A stretch of DNA of 39,236 bases from Nitrososphaerota archaeon (GTDB taxonomy: Archaea; Thermoproteota; Nitrososphaeria; Nitrososphaerales; Gagatemarchaeaceae). The stretch lies in the NCBI GenBank assembly GCA_027887005.1, contig JAPCJI010000011.1:1-39236 (forward strand), written 5' to 3'. Below, piece by piece: positions 1-7,046 of this stretch. Within the stretch, counting starts at the first letter, position 1. Every line of letters begins with the position of its first letter. The notes under the pieces are model-generated. The model was not told where the DNA came from. It worked only from the letters and a program-made list of their open reading frames with translations, and ran no database searches. The position numbers and the translations under genes were made by a program.

Positions 1-1190
1 ACGTTCTTCTCGTCGGAGACCAGTCCCTCGCTCTCAAGGAAGTGCTGCGCGCGGGCGAAGCTCGAGCGCATGTCCTCGACGACGTCGGAGGGGAGGGTGT
101 TCTTGTTCGTGGTGTACGTGGCCTCGATGTCTCCCTTGTGACCCATGAAGAAGGCCCTGTAGTCCCTGATCATCAATCCCCTGGACTCCGCAAGCATCAG
201 CCGCGTTGCGAAAGTGACACGCAGGTCATAGGGCCTGGCGTCGATCCTGCAGTATACCAGCCTCTTCTTGATGATCCTCCCGATCAGCGTGGTCCTCATG
301 AAACGGTTCTTGCTGCGCCAACGGTTCGACATCCCTGGCGTCAGGAGAGGGGACGAAGCGTCGAGCTTCTCACCCACCTTCGCTCTCTCCTCCAGGTACT
401 CGCTGAGAAACCTGCACCCCTCTGCCGGAAGGAAGGTGAAGTATTGGTGCCTGGTCTTGCTCAGGTCCCTTCTGACCACTATCATTGCCGGTATCTTTCG
501 GAATGAGACCTTGACCTCGCCGGAATCGTTTTCCATCACCAGTTCCGGCATGTCTCCCAACGTGAGACCGTCCGTTCCTTCGTAATTGCCTAACGATTCA
601 GGCCTCAAGCCCGACTCGATGATCACGACGGCGGCGCTTCTCGCCTGGGAGGATGCCGTTGAGAAGAGCAGCGCTTGCTCGGAGCTGGTCAGCGCGTCCT
701 TGTTCCTGAGGGTGGGAGTGTCGTTCTCGCCCCTGATCTTGATCTTCCCCACGACCTGGACTCCATTGTGAGAGAGCCATGATTTCACGGCCTTCATGTT
801 CGACTGTATGTAGCTGCCGGCCTTTCCTTGGTTCTCAAGCTCGGTGACGAGGTCCATCAGGAAATTGTAGGCCCATCGCTCGTCCGACCTCGCGTGCAAC
901 ACCAGATCGTGTGGACGGAGGGCCCTTGTACTGCAAAGGAACCCGAGCCTGCGCAGGTAGACGCTGGCCGTAAGCCTTGATCCCCTACAGACATTATCAT
1001 ACCAGCGCTGAAGGTCCGTGTCCTCCTTCAAGAGAGCCCAGTACGGAGACCTCGACCTTCCCCTGTAGACCCGGCTCTTTTCACCACTTGTGGAATTGCC
1101 TTCTTCCTTCTTTCCGGGAGGACCCTCTTTGACCAGTCCTTGATTCACAATAGAGATGTCGCCGGATATTCTTAACGGGGGTTCCAGCAC
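1..1190 (-). CDS. Tyrosine recombinase/integrase of an archaeal integrated element (partial, C-terminus outside window)
   Basis: The reading frame is open on the minus strand from next to tRNA-Arg to the window edge (about 396 codons). It shows the tyrosine-recombinase catalytic set: first Arg in ESGLRPESL, then RPYDLRVTFAT (the HxxR box with Tyr in place of His, as I recall for archaeal provirus integrases), the MGHKGDIEATYT block with GH, and the nucleophile Tyr. An N-terminal SAM-like/arm-binding region precedes these. Possible starts are GTG 1190 or GTG 1148; neither has a clear Shine-Dalgarno. The open frame has no stop going back into the 3' half of tRNA-Arg, so the int 5' end and the tRNA 3' end are contiguous. 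Integrases of this class recombine at tRNA 3' ends, so this is the int-proximal end of an element extending left. No other element gene is visible, and the stop codon lies beyond position 1. Confidence 0.85.
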   Translation of the reverse strand, partial: MLEPPLRISGDISIVNQGLVKEGPPGKKEEGNSTSGEKSRVYRGRSRSPYWALLKEDTDLQRWYDNVCRGSRLTASVYLRRLGFLCSTRALRPHDLVLHARSDERWAYNFLMDLVTELENQGKAGSYIQSNMKAVKSWLSHNGVQVVGKIKIRGENDTPTLRNKDALTSSEQALLFSTASSQARSAAVVIIESGLRPESLGNYEGTDGLTLGDMPELVMENDSGEVKVSFRKIPAMIVVRRDLSKTRHQYFTFLPAEGCRFLSEYLEERAKVGEKLDASSPLLTPGMSNRWRSKNRFMRTTLIGRIIKKRLVYCRIDARPYDLRVTFATRLMLAESRGLMIRDYRAFFMGHKGDIEATYTTNKNTLPSDVVEDMRSSFARAQHFLESEGLVSDEKN

Positions 1191-1200
1191 TGAAGAGTAG

Positions 1201-1314
1201 CGGGCCCGGTGGGATTTGAACCCACGACCTCTGCGAGCCTTCGGCTCCCTACAGCTTAGAAGGCTGCCACGCTATCCGTACTTCGCTCTCAACGTGGATC
1301 TGCGCTACGGGCCC
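1201..1314 (-). tRNA. tRNA-Arg(TCT) with two small introns; probable integration site
   Basis: The 7-bp acceptor stem is GGGCCCG/CGGGCCC with discriminator G at 1201. The D-stem is GCGC/GCGT, the anticodon stem GCAGC/GCTGT with loop CTTCTAA (anticodon TCT), and the T-stem GTGGG/CCCAC with loop TTCAAAT. The gene is 114 nt, about 40 nt longer than a mature tRNA. The D-loop carries about 20 extra nt, with complementary ATCC and GGAT near its ends, and the variable loop carries a 20-nt intron with a good BHB. Neither sits at the canonical 37/38 position. The integrase gene begins immediately downstream of the 3' end. Confidence 0.9.
1229..1248 (-). other. 20-nt variable-loop intron of tRNA-Arg with BHB motif
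   Basis: On the minus strand the order is: CTGT, a 3-nt bulge AGG, a 5-bp hairpin GAGCC-GAA-GGCTC, then GCAG pairing with CTGT (one G-U), then a second 3-nt bulge AGG. This is the 3-4-3 bulge-helix-bulge recognised by archaeal tRNA-splicing endonuclease. Removing 20 nt between equivalent positions of the two AGG bulges restores a 5-nt variable loop AGGTC. The exact cut is ambiguous by 1-2 nt because the bulges are identical. Confidence 0.8.
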
Positions 1315-1400
1315 GAGGAACGCCGTCCGTGGTTTCGACATAAGTCTTTGCCGCACCTCCCCGTCTCACAGCGGTCGAACCGAGTCCTAATTCGGAAGGA

Positions 1401-1420
1401 TTTTATCACATGTGAGGTGA
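1401..1420 (+). promoter_or_regulatory. TATA-like element and possible RBS of glmM-like gene
   Basis: TTTTATC (1401-1407) is centred about 27 bp before the TTG at 1431, which would give a leaderless mRNA. GAGGTGA (1414-1420) lies 10 nt before the same TTG and could serve as a ribosome binding site if transcription starts further upstream. Both support TTG 1431 as the start. Confidence 0.5.
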
Positions 1421-1430
1421 AACAGACGCC

Positions 1431-2798
1431 TTGGCCGCATCCCAGCAGCGGCTCTTCGGCACCAACGGAGTGAGGTTCGTCCCCGGCATCTCCTACGACC
1501 TGGATTTCGCGATCAACCTCAGCGAGGCCATCGGGACATACTTCGGAAGCGGGGAGGTCCTTGTTGGCCAGGACGGAAGGGTCTCCAGTCCCGCCCTTGC
1601 CAACGCAGCCATCTCAGGACTGATGAGCTCCGGCGTGGACGTGGCCGAGGCCGGGCTCGTCCCCACTCCCGCCCTCCAGTACGCAGTGAAGACCATGGGC
1701 TCCAGAGGCGGAGTGATGGTCACCGCTTCCCACAACCCTCCCCAGTACAACGGCCTGAAGGTCGCCGGCCCCGATGGAGTCGAGATTCCCAGACTCGACG
1801 AGCAGAGGATAGAGAAGATATTCTACGACAGGTCGCAGACGAAGGCCGACTGGAAGGGGATAGGGGTCGCGAGGCCCGAGCCTTCGGTCGTGAAGAACTA
1901 CATCTCAGGGATCCTCTCCAAGGTAAACTCCAAGGTCATCTCCGACAGAAAGCTCACTGTCGTGATAGACGCAGGCAACGGGGCCCAGAGCGTCGCCGCC
2001 CCCTATCTCGTCGAGGCCCTAGGCTGTAAGGTGATCACTCTCAATTCCGTAGTGGACGGGACTTTCCCGGGCAGGGGACCCGAACCGACACCCGAGACCC
2101 TGAAGGACCTATCCGTCACCGTGAAGTCTGTCGGCGCCGACCTGGGGGTAGCCTTCGACGGCGACGGCGACCGCTCGATGTTCTGCGACGAGGAAGGTCG
2201 AATCCTCTGGGGGGACCAGACGGGGTGCATGATCGCCGACTACATCCTGGAGAAGCATCCCGAAGGAACGGTCGTCACCTCTGTCGCCTCGACCCAGGCA
2301 ATCGAGCTCGTAGCGAAAAAGCACCGGGCGAAGGTCTACAGGACCATGGTCGGAAGCGTAGAGGTCTCCCGGACGCTCGTGGAAAGAAAGGGCCTCTTCG
2401 GGTTTGAGGAGAACGGAGGGTGCATGTATGCGCCCCACATCCCGGTCCGCGACGGGGCCATGACAACGGCCCTCATGCTCGAATGTCTTGCCAGCAAGGG
2501 GATGGCCTTCTCCAGAGCCCTCGCCTTCGCTGTCCCGAAGTTCTATCAGTCTAAGGGCAAGTTCGAGGTGGACAGGAAGAAGGTCGACTCGGTGATGAAG
2601 GCCGTCGAGCACCAGGCCAAGGGGGAGGTCGGGAGAATCGACGGGGTGAAGGTCTGGATAGATGAGCAGTCCTGGGTGCTGGTTAGGCCGAGCGGGACCG
2701 AATCGATAGTCAGGATCTTCGCCGAATCAGACAGCCAGGAGAAGTCCGACTTGCTCCTGAAGAAGTTCTCAAAGATCGCGAAGGCTGCCTCAGTCTAG
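1431..2798 (+). CDS. glmM: Phosphoglucosamine mutase / phosphohexomutase (GlmM-like)
   Basis: An alpha-D-phosphohexomutase of 455 aa, the usual archaeal length, starting at TTG. It interconverts hexosamine or hexose 6- and 1-phosphates, probably glucosamine-6-P to glucosamine-1-P for UDP-GlcNAc synthesis. Visible motifs: N-terminal LFGTNGVRF; active-site loop TASHNPPQYNGLK with the phosphorylated Ser at residue 100; metal-binding DGDGDR at 243-248; sugar-binding EENGG near 325; C-terminal phosphate-binding RPSGTES near 422. The final 9 nt overlap the convergent thiL. UDP-GlcNAc would feed the glycan genes at 26852-30710. The exact sugar specificity (GlcN, Man, Glc) cannot be decided from motifs. 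Confidence 0.9.
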   Translation: MAASQQRLFGTNGVRFVPGISYDLDFAINLSEAIGTYFGSGEVLVGQDGRVSSPALANAAISGLMSSGVDVAEAGLVPTPALQYAVKTMGSRGGVMVTASHNPPQYNGLKVAGPDGVEIPRLDEQRIEKIFYDRSQTKADWKGIGVARPEPSVVKNYISGILSKVNSKVISDRKLTVVIDAGNGAQSVAAPYLVEALGCKVITLNSVVDGTFPGRGPEPTPETLKDLSVTVKSVGADLGVAFDGDGDRSMFCDEEGRILWGDQTGCMIADYILEKHPEGTVVTSVASTQAIELVAKKHRAKVYRTMVGSVEVSRTLVERKGLFGFEENGGCMYAPHIPVRDGAMTTALMLECLASKGMAFSRALAFAVPKFYQSKGKFEVDRKKVDSVMKAVEHQAKGEVGRIDGVKVWIDEQSWVLVRPSGTESIVRIFAESDSQEKSDLLLKKFSKIAKAASV

Positions 2799-3665
2799 GT
2801 GCGTCCAGCCGGCATCCTCTATCCGACGCCAACGTCCCTTCGACTTCAGCACCATCTTGCCTTTCTTGGATGTCGCCCGACCTATCCGGAGAAGCTTGCC
2901 CCCGGCCTGTCTTGCAGCCTTCTCGGCCGCAGCGAGCTTGGCCGGCGCCACCGTCCCCACTATGACATACTCCTCTCCGCCTCCCAGGACAAGTTCGTCA
3001 GCCGAAAGCCCATTCAGTTTTGCGAAATTCGCGACCCCCTCCGCGATTGGCAGCGAGTCCACTTCGAACCCCACGCCGCCGGCCCTTGCAAGGGTGTGGA
3101 GGCTCCTCGCAAGCCCGTCGCTGGAATCCATGGCTGAGGTCAGATACTTCCCGAGCGCCAGACCGACGGCGAGGTTCGGGCTGGGGTCGGTTACGCTCCT
3201 GACCACTCTCTTCCGGAATCTGCTCTCGGCCCTGGCCCCCTCCTCCAGGATCTGCAGCCCCGCGGGTGGATTTCCAAAGGCGCCGGTAACCACCAGGATA
3301 TCTCCAGGCTTCACTCCATTTCGTCCGACCACCCGCCGACTGAACCCCAACATCACGCAATCGATCACAAGCTCCGAAGCTTCGTTGGTGTCCCCCCCGA
3401 CCAGGTTCACCCCCCACTTCCTCTCCGCATCCCTCAATCCTTCCCCAATTTGGTTCACTTGGGCTTGGGTGGTCCCCCTCCTCAAGCCGAGCGAGACCAT
3501 GAACGAGTCCGGCTTCACCCCCTTGGCCGCGAAGTCGCTCACGCACATGGCCACCGCCTTCCTCGCCGCCTGTCTGTAGTCCATCCCGGCCGGCACATCA
3601 GTCCCCTCGACGAGCATGTCCACCTTCAGCACAAGCTTCCCCCCGCGGGTGGGGACCAGGGCCAC
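2790..3665 (-). CDS. thiL: Thiamine-monophosphate kinase (ThiL); true N-terminus uncertain
   Basis: Phosphorylates thiamine monophosphate to thiamine diphosphate with ATP, the last step of cofactor synthesis. Family signatures: KVDMLVEGTDVP, MCVSDFAAKGVKP, NLVGGDTNEAS, GVKPGD.LVVTGAFG and SSDGLA. GTG 3665 is the only ATG/GTG/TTG near the N-terminus, but it falls just after the conserved metal-binding GDD. The in-frame codons before it (to 3758, after a TGA at 3759-3761) encode plausible ThiL N-terminal sequence ending PSGYYPIGDDVALVP. So translation probably starts upstream at a non-standard codon (CTG 3737 is one candidate), or there is a frameshift or sequence error. The gene sits just downstream of the phosphomutase at 3751-5046 on the same strand. 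Confidence 0.88.
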   Translation of the reverse strand: MALVPTRGGKLVLKVDMLVEGTDVPAGMDYRQAARKAVAMCVSDFAAKGVKPDSFMVSLGLRRGTTQAQVNQIGEGLRDAERKWGVNLVGGDTNEASELVIDCVMLGFSRRVVGRNGVKPGDILVVTGAFGNPPAGLQILEEGARAESRFRKRVVRSVTDPSPNLAVGLALGKYLTSAMDSSDGLARSLHTLARAGGVGFEVDSLPIAEGVANFAKLNGLSADELVLGGGEEYVIVGTVAPAKLAAAEKAARQAGGKLLRIGRATSKKGKMVLKSKGRWRRIEDAGWTHLD

Positions 3666-3750
3666 ATCGTCGCCTATGGGATAGTATCCAGAGGGAACCC
3701 TCCCGGCCTTGCCAAGGATCGATTGTATGACCTGCAGTTCGTCAGGCGTC

Positions 3751-5046
3751 TTACCTGCTCAGCTCCTTGATCTTCGCAGCGAAGGTCTTCGCAATCTGGC
3801 CCGCCCTCGCGGAGGTTCTCGCCTCGGCCGAGACCCTCACCAGGTCTTCGGTCCCCGAGGGCCTGACGAGGACCCATTCATGCTTGTCCAGGATTATCTT
3901 CACCCCGTCCGAAGTGTCGGCCCCGTTGTACTTCTTTGCGAGGGCCTTGAGCGCCTTCTGCACCCTTCCGCGAGGAACCACCAGGGCCACCCGCTCCTGA
4001 CAGTAGGAGGGGATTGAATCGTACAGCTTCCTCCCCTGCTTCCTGAGCCCTCTTATGATCACAAGCGCAGCCAGCATCGAGTCCCTGCAGTAGTTGAACT
4101 CCCCGTCTATCAGGCCGCCGCTGCTCCCCTCTCCGCCGAGCCTCGCTCCCTTTTCTTTCATGACCGCAACCGCGTTGGCCTCTCCCACCTTCGACCGAAA
4201 GACCTGCCCTCCTGCCTTCACGACCACGTCATCCACTGCCTGGGTGGTGTCAAGCGACACCACGACCCTCTCGCCCCGTTCGACTACCTCCGAGAGCGCC
4301 AGCGTCAGCATGTAGTCGCCTGACTTCTTCCTTCCTCCAGAGTCGACGATGACCAGCCTATCTCCGTCGCAATCGAAGGCCAGTCCAATGTCGCATCTCC
4401 TTTCCTTGACAAGCTTCCTGAGGACAAGGAGCTCGTCCGCAACCGGGTCGACCTTCCTGTTGAAGACCCCATAGGCGTCATTGACGGAGACAATCTCGCA
4501 ACCGAGCCTCTTCAGAACTTGCGGGGAGTGCGAAGCTGCCGCCCCTCCCCCGAGGTCCATGGCCACCTTGATTCCATCGCAGGAGCCAGCTCCGAACCGC
4601 AAGACGAGGTCTTCCACATAGGTCGGCCGTGTAGCTCTCCTAATCGTCCCGGCTCCGAATTTATCTCGCCTCCCGGGCTCCCCTCCAACGACCGCGTCGA
4701 AGACTTCCTTCCCTATGCCTATGCCCTCGTCTATGAACTTCAAGCCGTTGAACTCGGGCTCGTTGTGCGATGCGGTGACCATGACCGCCGGCTTCCTCCT
4801 CTCCCGACTCTCCCTGAACAGAGCCGGCGTCGAGATTATCCCGTAGTCGAGAACCTGTGCCCCCCCGGCCATGATCGCTGCAGCGGCTGCTCTGCTCATC
4901 GCCGGCCCTGTGCTCCTCGTGTCTCTGCCTAGGAGGACTTCGTCCGACCCGACCGCGATTACGAAGTTCCGTGCGAAGCGCGAAACGTCCTCCAGGGTCA
5001 TGTCCTGGTTGAGTATCCCCCTGATGCCGCTCAATGACGCTATCAA
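3751..5046 (-). CDS. Second phosphohexomutase (phosphoglucosamine/phosphomannomutase family)
   Basis: A 431-aa paralogue of the enzyme at 1431-2798. Motifs: N-terminal SLSGIRG (in place of the usual GTxGxRG), active-site TASHNEPEFNGLKF with Ser at residue 93, metal loop DCDGDR at 225-230, sugar loop EGSSGG, and C-terminal RPSGTEDLVRV. All catalytic elements are present. Two paralogues in archaea usually divide phosphoglucosamine and phosphomannose/phosphoglucose work, but I cannot assign which is which. Start is TTG 5046; the next gene upstream is divergent. The end is tightly followed by thiL, so the two are probably co-transcribed. Confidence 0.88.
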   Translation of the reverse strand: MIASLSGIRGILNQDMTLEDVSRFARNFVIAVGSDEVLLGRDTRSTGPAMSRAAAAAIMAGGAQVLDYGIISTPALFRESRERRKPAVMVTASHNEPEFNGLKFIDEGIGIGKEVFDAVVGGEPGRRDKFGAGTIRRATRPTYVEDLVLRFGAGSCDGIKVAMDLGGGAAASHSPQVLKRLGCEIVSVNDAYGVFNRKVDPVADELLVLRKLVKERRCDIGLAFDCDGDRLVIVDSGGRKKSGDYMLTLALSEVVERGERVVVSLDTTQAVDDVVVKAGGQVFRSKVGEANAVAVMKEKGARLGGEGSSGGLIDGEFNYCRDSMLAALVIIRGLRKQGRKLYDSIPSYCQERVALVVPRGRVQKALKALAKKYNGADTSDGVKIILDKHEWVLVRPSGTEDLVRVSAEARTSARAGQIAKTFAAKIKELSR

Positions 5047-5162
5047 ATGGTTCGCCCGCGTAGTTACGCAAAGGGTCGCTTAAGGTGAACGATTTTTGAG
5101 CTTGGGTCTTTTGATTGCTGGAGGGCTCCTTCTGAAACGAGTTGCGGGTAAAGGGGTTCCGC

Positions 5163-5639
5163 GTGAAGAGGAACGCAGGAATCGGGGAGTACAAGCTGAC
5201 GGATGTCTTTGAAGGCCTCGAGTCCTCTTCCTCCCTCCTCAAGGTCTTCGGTTCGAAGGCCCAGATGACCAAGGTGATGAAGCACCTCAAGCTTCGGGTC
5301 GAGCCCCACGACTCCGGACTCTGGCTGGACAGGGCCACAGGGACCATATGCGTCGGGTTCAAGCAATTAACCAGCGCGAAGGCCGAGTTCCTCTACCTCG
5401 ATGTCATCCACGTCTTGGTCCACGTCAGGCAGTTCCTGGAGGGTAAGGAGCTGTACGACCAGGCCTTCGAGTACGTAGAGAGGCCGACCGAGCTGGAGGC
5501 CTACAGGTTCACCATCGCCGAGGCCAGGAGGGTCGGCATGGGCGAAACCGAGATCCTGAGGTACTTGAGGCTGGACGCCGCGGACGACTCGGAACTGGGA
5601 AAGCTGATCGAGAAGATAGGCGTCAGGGCGCGCCGGTGA
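5163..5639 (+). CDS. Uncharacterised protein with a degenerate zincin-like HVLVH motif
   Basis: 158 aa from GTG 5163, preceded by AAAGGGG; an in-frame TTG at 5142 is an alternative. I do not recognise a named family. The centre reads LDVIHVLVHVRQFLEG followed about 20 residues later by ERPTELEAY. This resembles minimal gluzincin folds (HELVHVRQ plus a downstream acidic ligand), but the catalytic Glu of HExxH is Val here. It is therefore either an inactive metal-binding relative or a different fold. No signal peptide or membrane segment is seen, so it should be cytosolic. It is divergent from the phosphomutase gene and convergent with fumC. Confidence 0.75.
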   Translation: MKRNAGIGEYKLTDVFEGLESSSSLLKVFGSKAQMTKVMKHLKLRVEPHDSGLWLDRATGTICVGFKQLTSAKAEFLYLDVIHVLVHVRQFLEGKELYDQAFEYVERPTELEAYRFTIAEARRVGMGETEILRYLRLDAADDSELGKLIEKIGVRARR

Positions 5640-5662
5640 ATACTTCCGTTTTCCGCTGAAAA

Positions 5663-6994
5663 CTACTTCCGAGCCTTCTTCGACGGGATCCCTGGCTTCA
5701 CCAGGTCTTTCATCTCGAGCATCGAGTCGACCTCCTTGGGTCCGTAGCCGAGCCCCGCAAGAGCCTTCCTGATGGGGACTCCCTTGGCAATCTGCTTCCC
5801 CAGGACTGCTGCCTTGTCGTAGCCTATCTTAGGAGAGACCACGGTGATGAGTGCGGGGCTCGTCTCCGCATAGCTCCTTAGTTTCCCTTTCATGGGGACC
5901 ACTGCATCCACAACAAGCGACGCCACCTTGCTCAGCGCCTCGGTCAGGAGCTTCGCCTGGAGCACTATGTTGTATCCCATCAGGGGTACTCCCATGGTCA
6001 TCTCGAACTCCCCAAGGGTGGCGGCGACAGTGTTGGCGGAGTCTAGCCCCTGAACTTGGGCGCAGGCCAGCAGTGCGCTTTCAAGCGTGACCGGGTTCGT
6101 CTTGCCGGGCATTATGCTGCTCCCCGCCACCTCCTCCTGGGTCGGGATGTCTATCTCTCCAAGCCCCGTCAGCGGTCCCGAGAACATGAGCCGCAGGTCC
6201 TGGCAGAGCCTTGAGAGGTCCACGCATACTGACCTCATCATCCCGCTCAAGGACGAAACGTCCGTGAGGAGCCTGGTGGGCCTGAACTTGTTCTTCGCGC
6301 TCGAGAACCCCAGCCCTGTCCGCTGGGCGATCTCCTTCGCCACCATCCCTCCGAACCTCGGGTCAGCGTTGAGTCCTGTCCCCACTGCCGTCCCCCCGAT
6401 TGGAAGTTCGAACAGGTATTTCATCGCCTTCTTCACCAGCTGGGCGTCCTTGTCGAAGGCGTCAGCATAGGCCCCGAATTCCTGACCCATGGTCACCGGG
6501 AGCGCGTCCCGTAGATGCGTCCTCCCGGACTTGTAGACCGTCGAAGTCTTCTTCGAAAGCGCAACCAGGCTCTTCCGCATCTTGTCCATGGCGGGCAGAA
6601 GGTCTGCGTTCACCGCATAGGCGGCCGCGATCCTAACGGCCGTCGGGCCGACGTCGTTGGACGACTGGTTCATGTTGACATGGTCGTTCGGGTGGACGGT
6701 CTTCCCAAGTTCGGCCGACGCGAGCTCCGCGAGTAGTTCGTTGGCGTTCATGTTGAGCCCGGTCCCCGACCCTGTCTGGAAAACATCGACAGAAATCTGG
6801 TCGTCGTGAGTGCCCTTCATGAGCTCCTTTGCCTTCGCCTGAATAACCCTGCTCAAGTCCGCGTCGAGGAGGCCCAGGGCCGCGTTAGACTTGGCAGCCG
6901 AGAACTTTATGGCGCCGACCGCCCAGATGATTTCGCGCGGGAAGCGCGTCCCCGTGCTCAAGAAGACCCCCTTGGAGCCCTCTACGTATTTCAT
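5663..6994 (-). CDS. fumC: Fumarate hydratase, class II
   Basis: Reversibly hydrates fumarate to malate in the TCA cycle. Fumarase/aspartase-superfamily motifs: TGSGTGLNMNANE, HPNDHVNMNQSSND, GRTHLRDALPVTMGQEF and the catalytic flexible loop GSSIMPGKTNPV. THL rather than TQL in the third motif favours fumarase over aspartase. I chose ATG 6994 (443 aa). A longer frame reaches 7132, but the added residues do not resemble the family and would overlap the neighbouring gene. From 6994 the protein lacks most of the usual first 25-30 residues, going from MKYVEG straight to GTRFPREII. So domain 1 is shortened, but the active-site residues are intact. Confidence 0.92.
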   Translation of the reverse strand: MKYVEGSKGVFLSTGTRFPREIIWAVGAIKFSAAKSNAALGLLDADLSRVIQAKAKELMKGTHDDQISVDVFQTGSGTGLNMNANELLAELASAELGKTVHPNDHVNMNQSSNDVGPTAVRIAAAYAVNADLLPAMDKMRKSLVALSKKTSTVYKSGRTHLRDALPVTMGQEFGAYADAFDKDAQLVKKAMKYLFELPIGGTAVGTGLNADPRFGGMVAKEIAQRTGLGFSSAKNKFRPTRLLTDVSSLSGMMRSVCVDLSRLCQDLRLMFSGPLTGLGEIDIPTQEEVAGSSIMPGKTNPVTLESALLACAQVQGLDSANTVAATLGEFEMTMGVPLMGYNIVLQAKLLTEALSKVASLVVDAVVPMKGKLRSYAETSPALITVVSPKIGYDKAAVLGKQIAKGVPIRKALAGLGYGPKEVDSMLEMKDLVKPGIPSKKARK

Positions 6995-7046
6995 CGAGCC
7001 TGCGCGGGCCCTCACTGCTCTTAAGCCTACTCCTGAAAATGGGATT

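Noticed and set aside
42-1473. Plus-strand ORFs opposite the integrase and tRNA-Arg
   Set aside because: They are shadows of the minus-strand integrase frame, which alone has recognisable motifs.
5663-6994. Aspartate ammonia-lyase as the identity of the class II lyase
   Set aside because: GRTHL with His, not GRTQL, favours fumarase.
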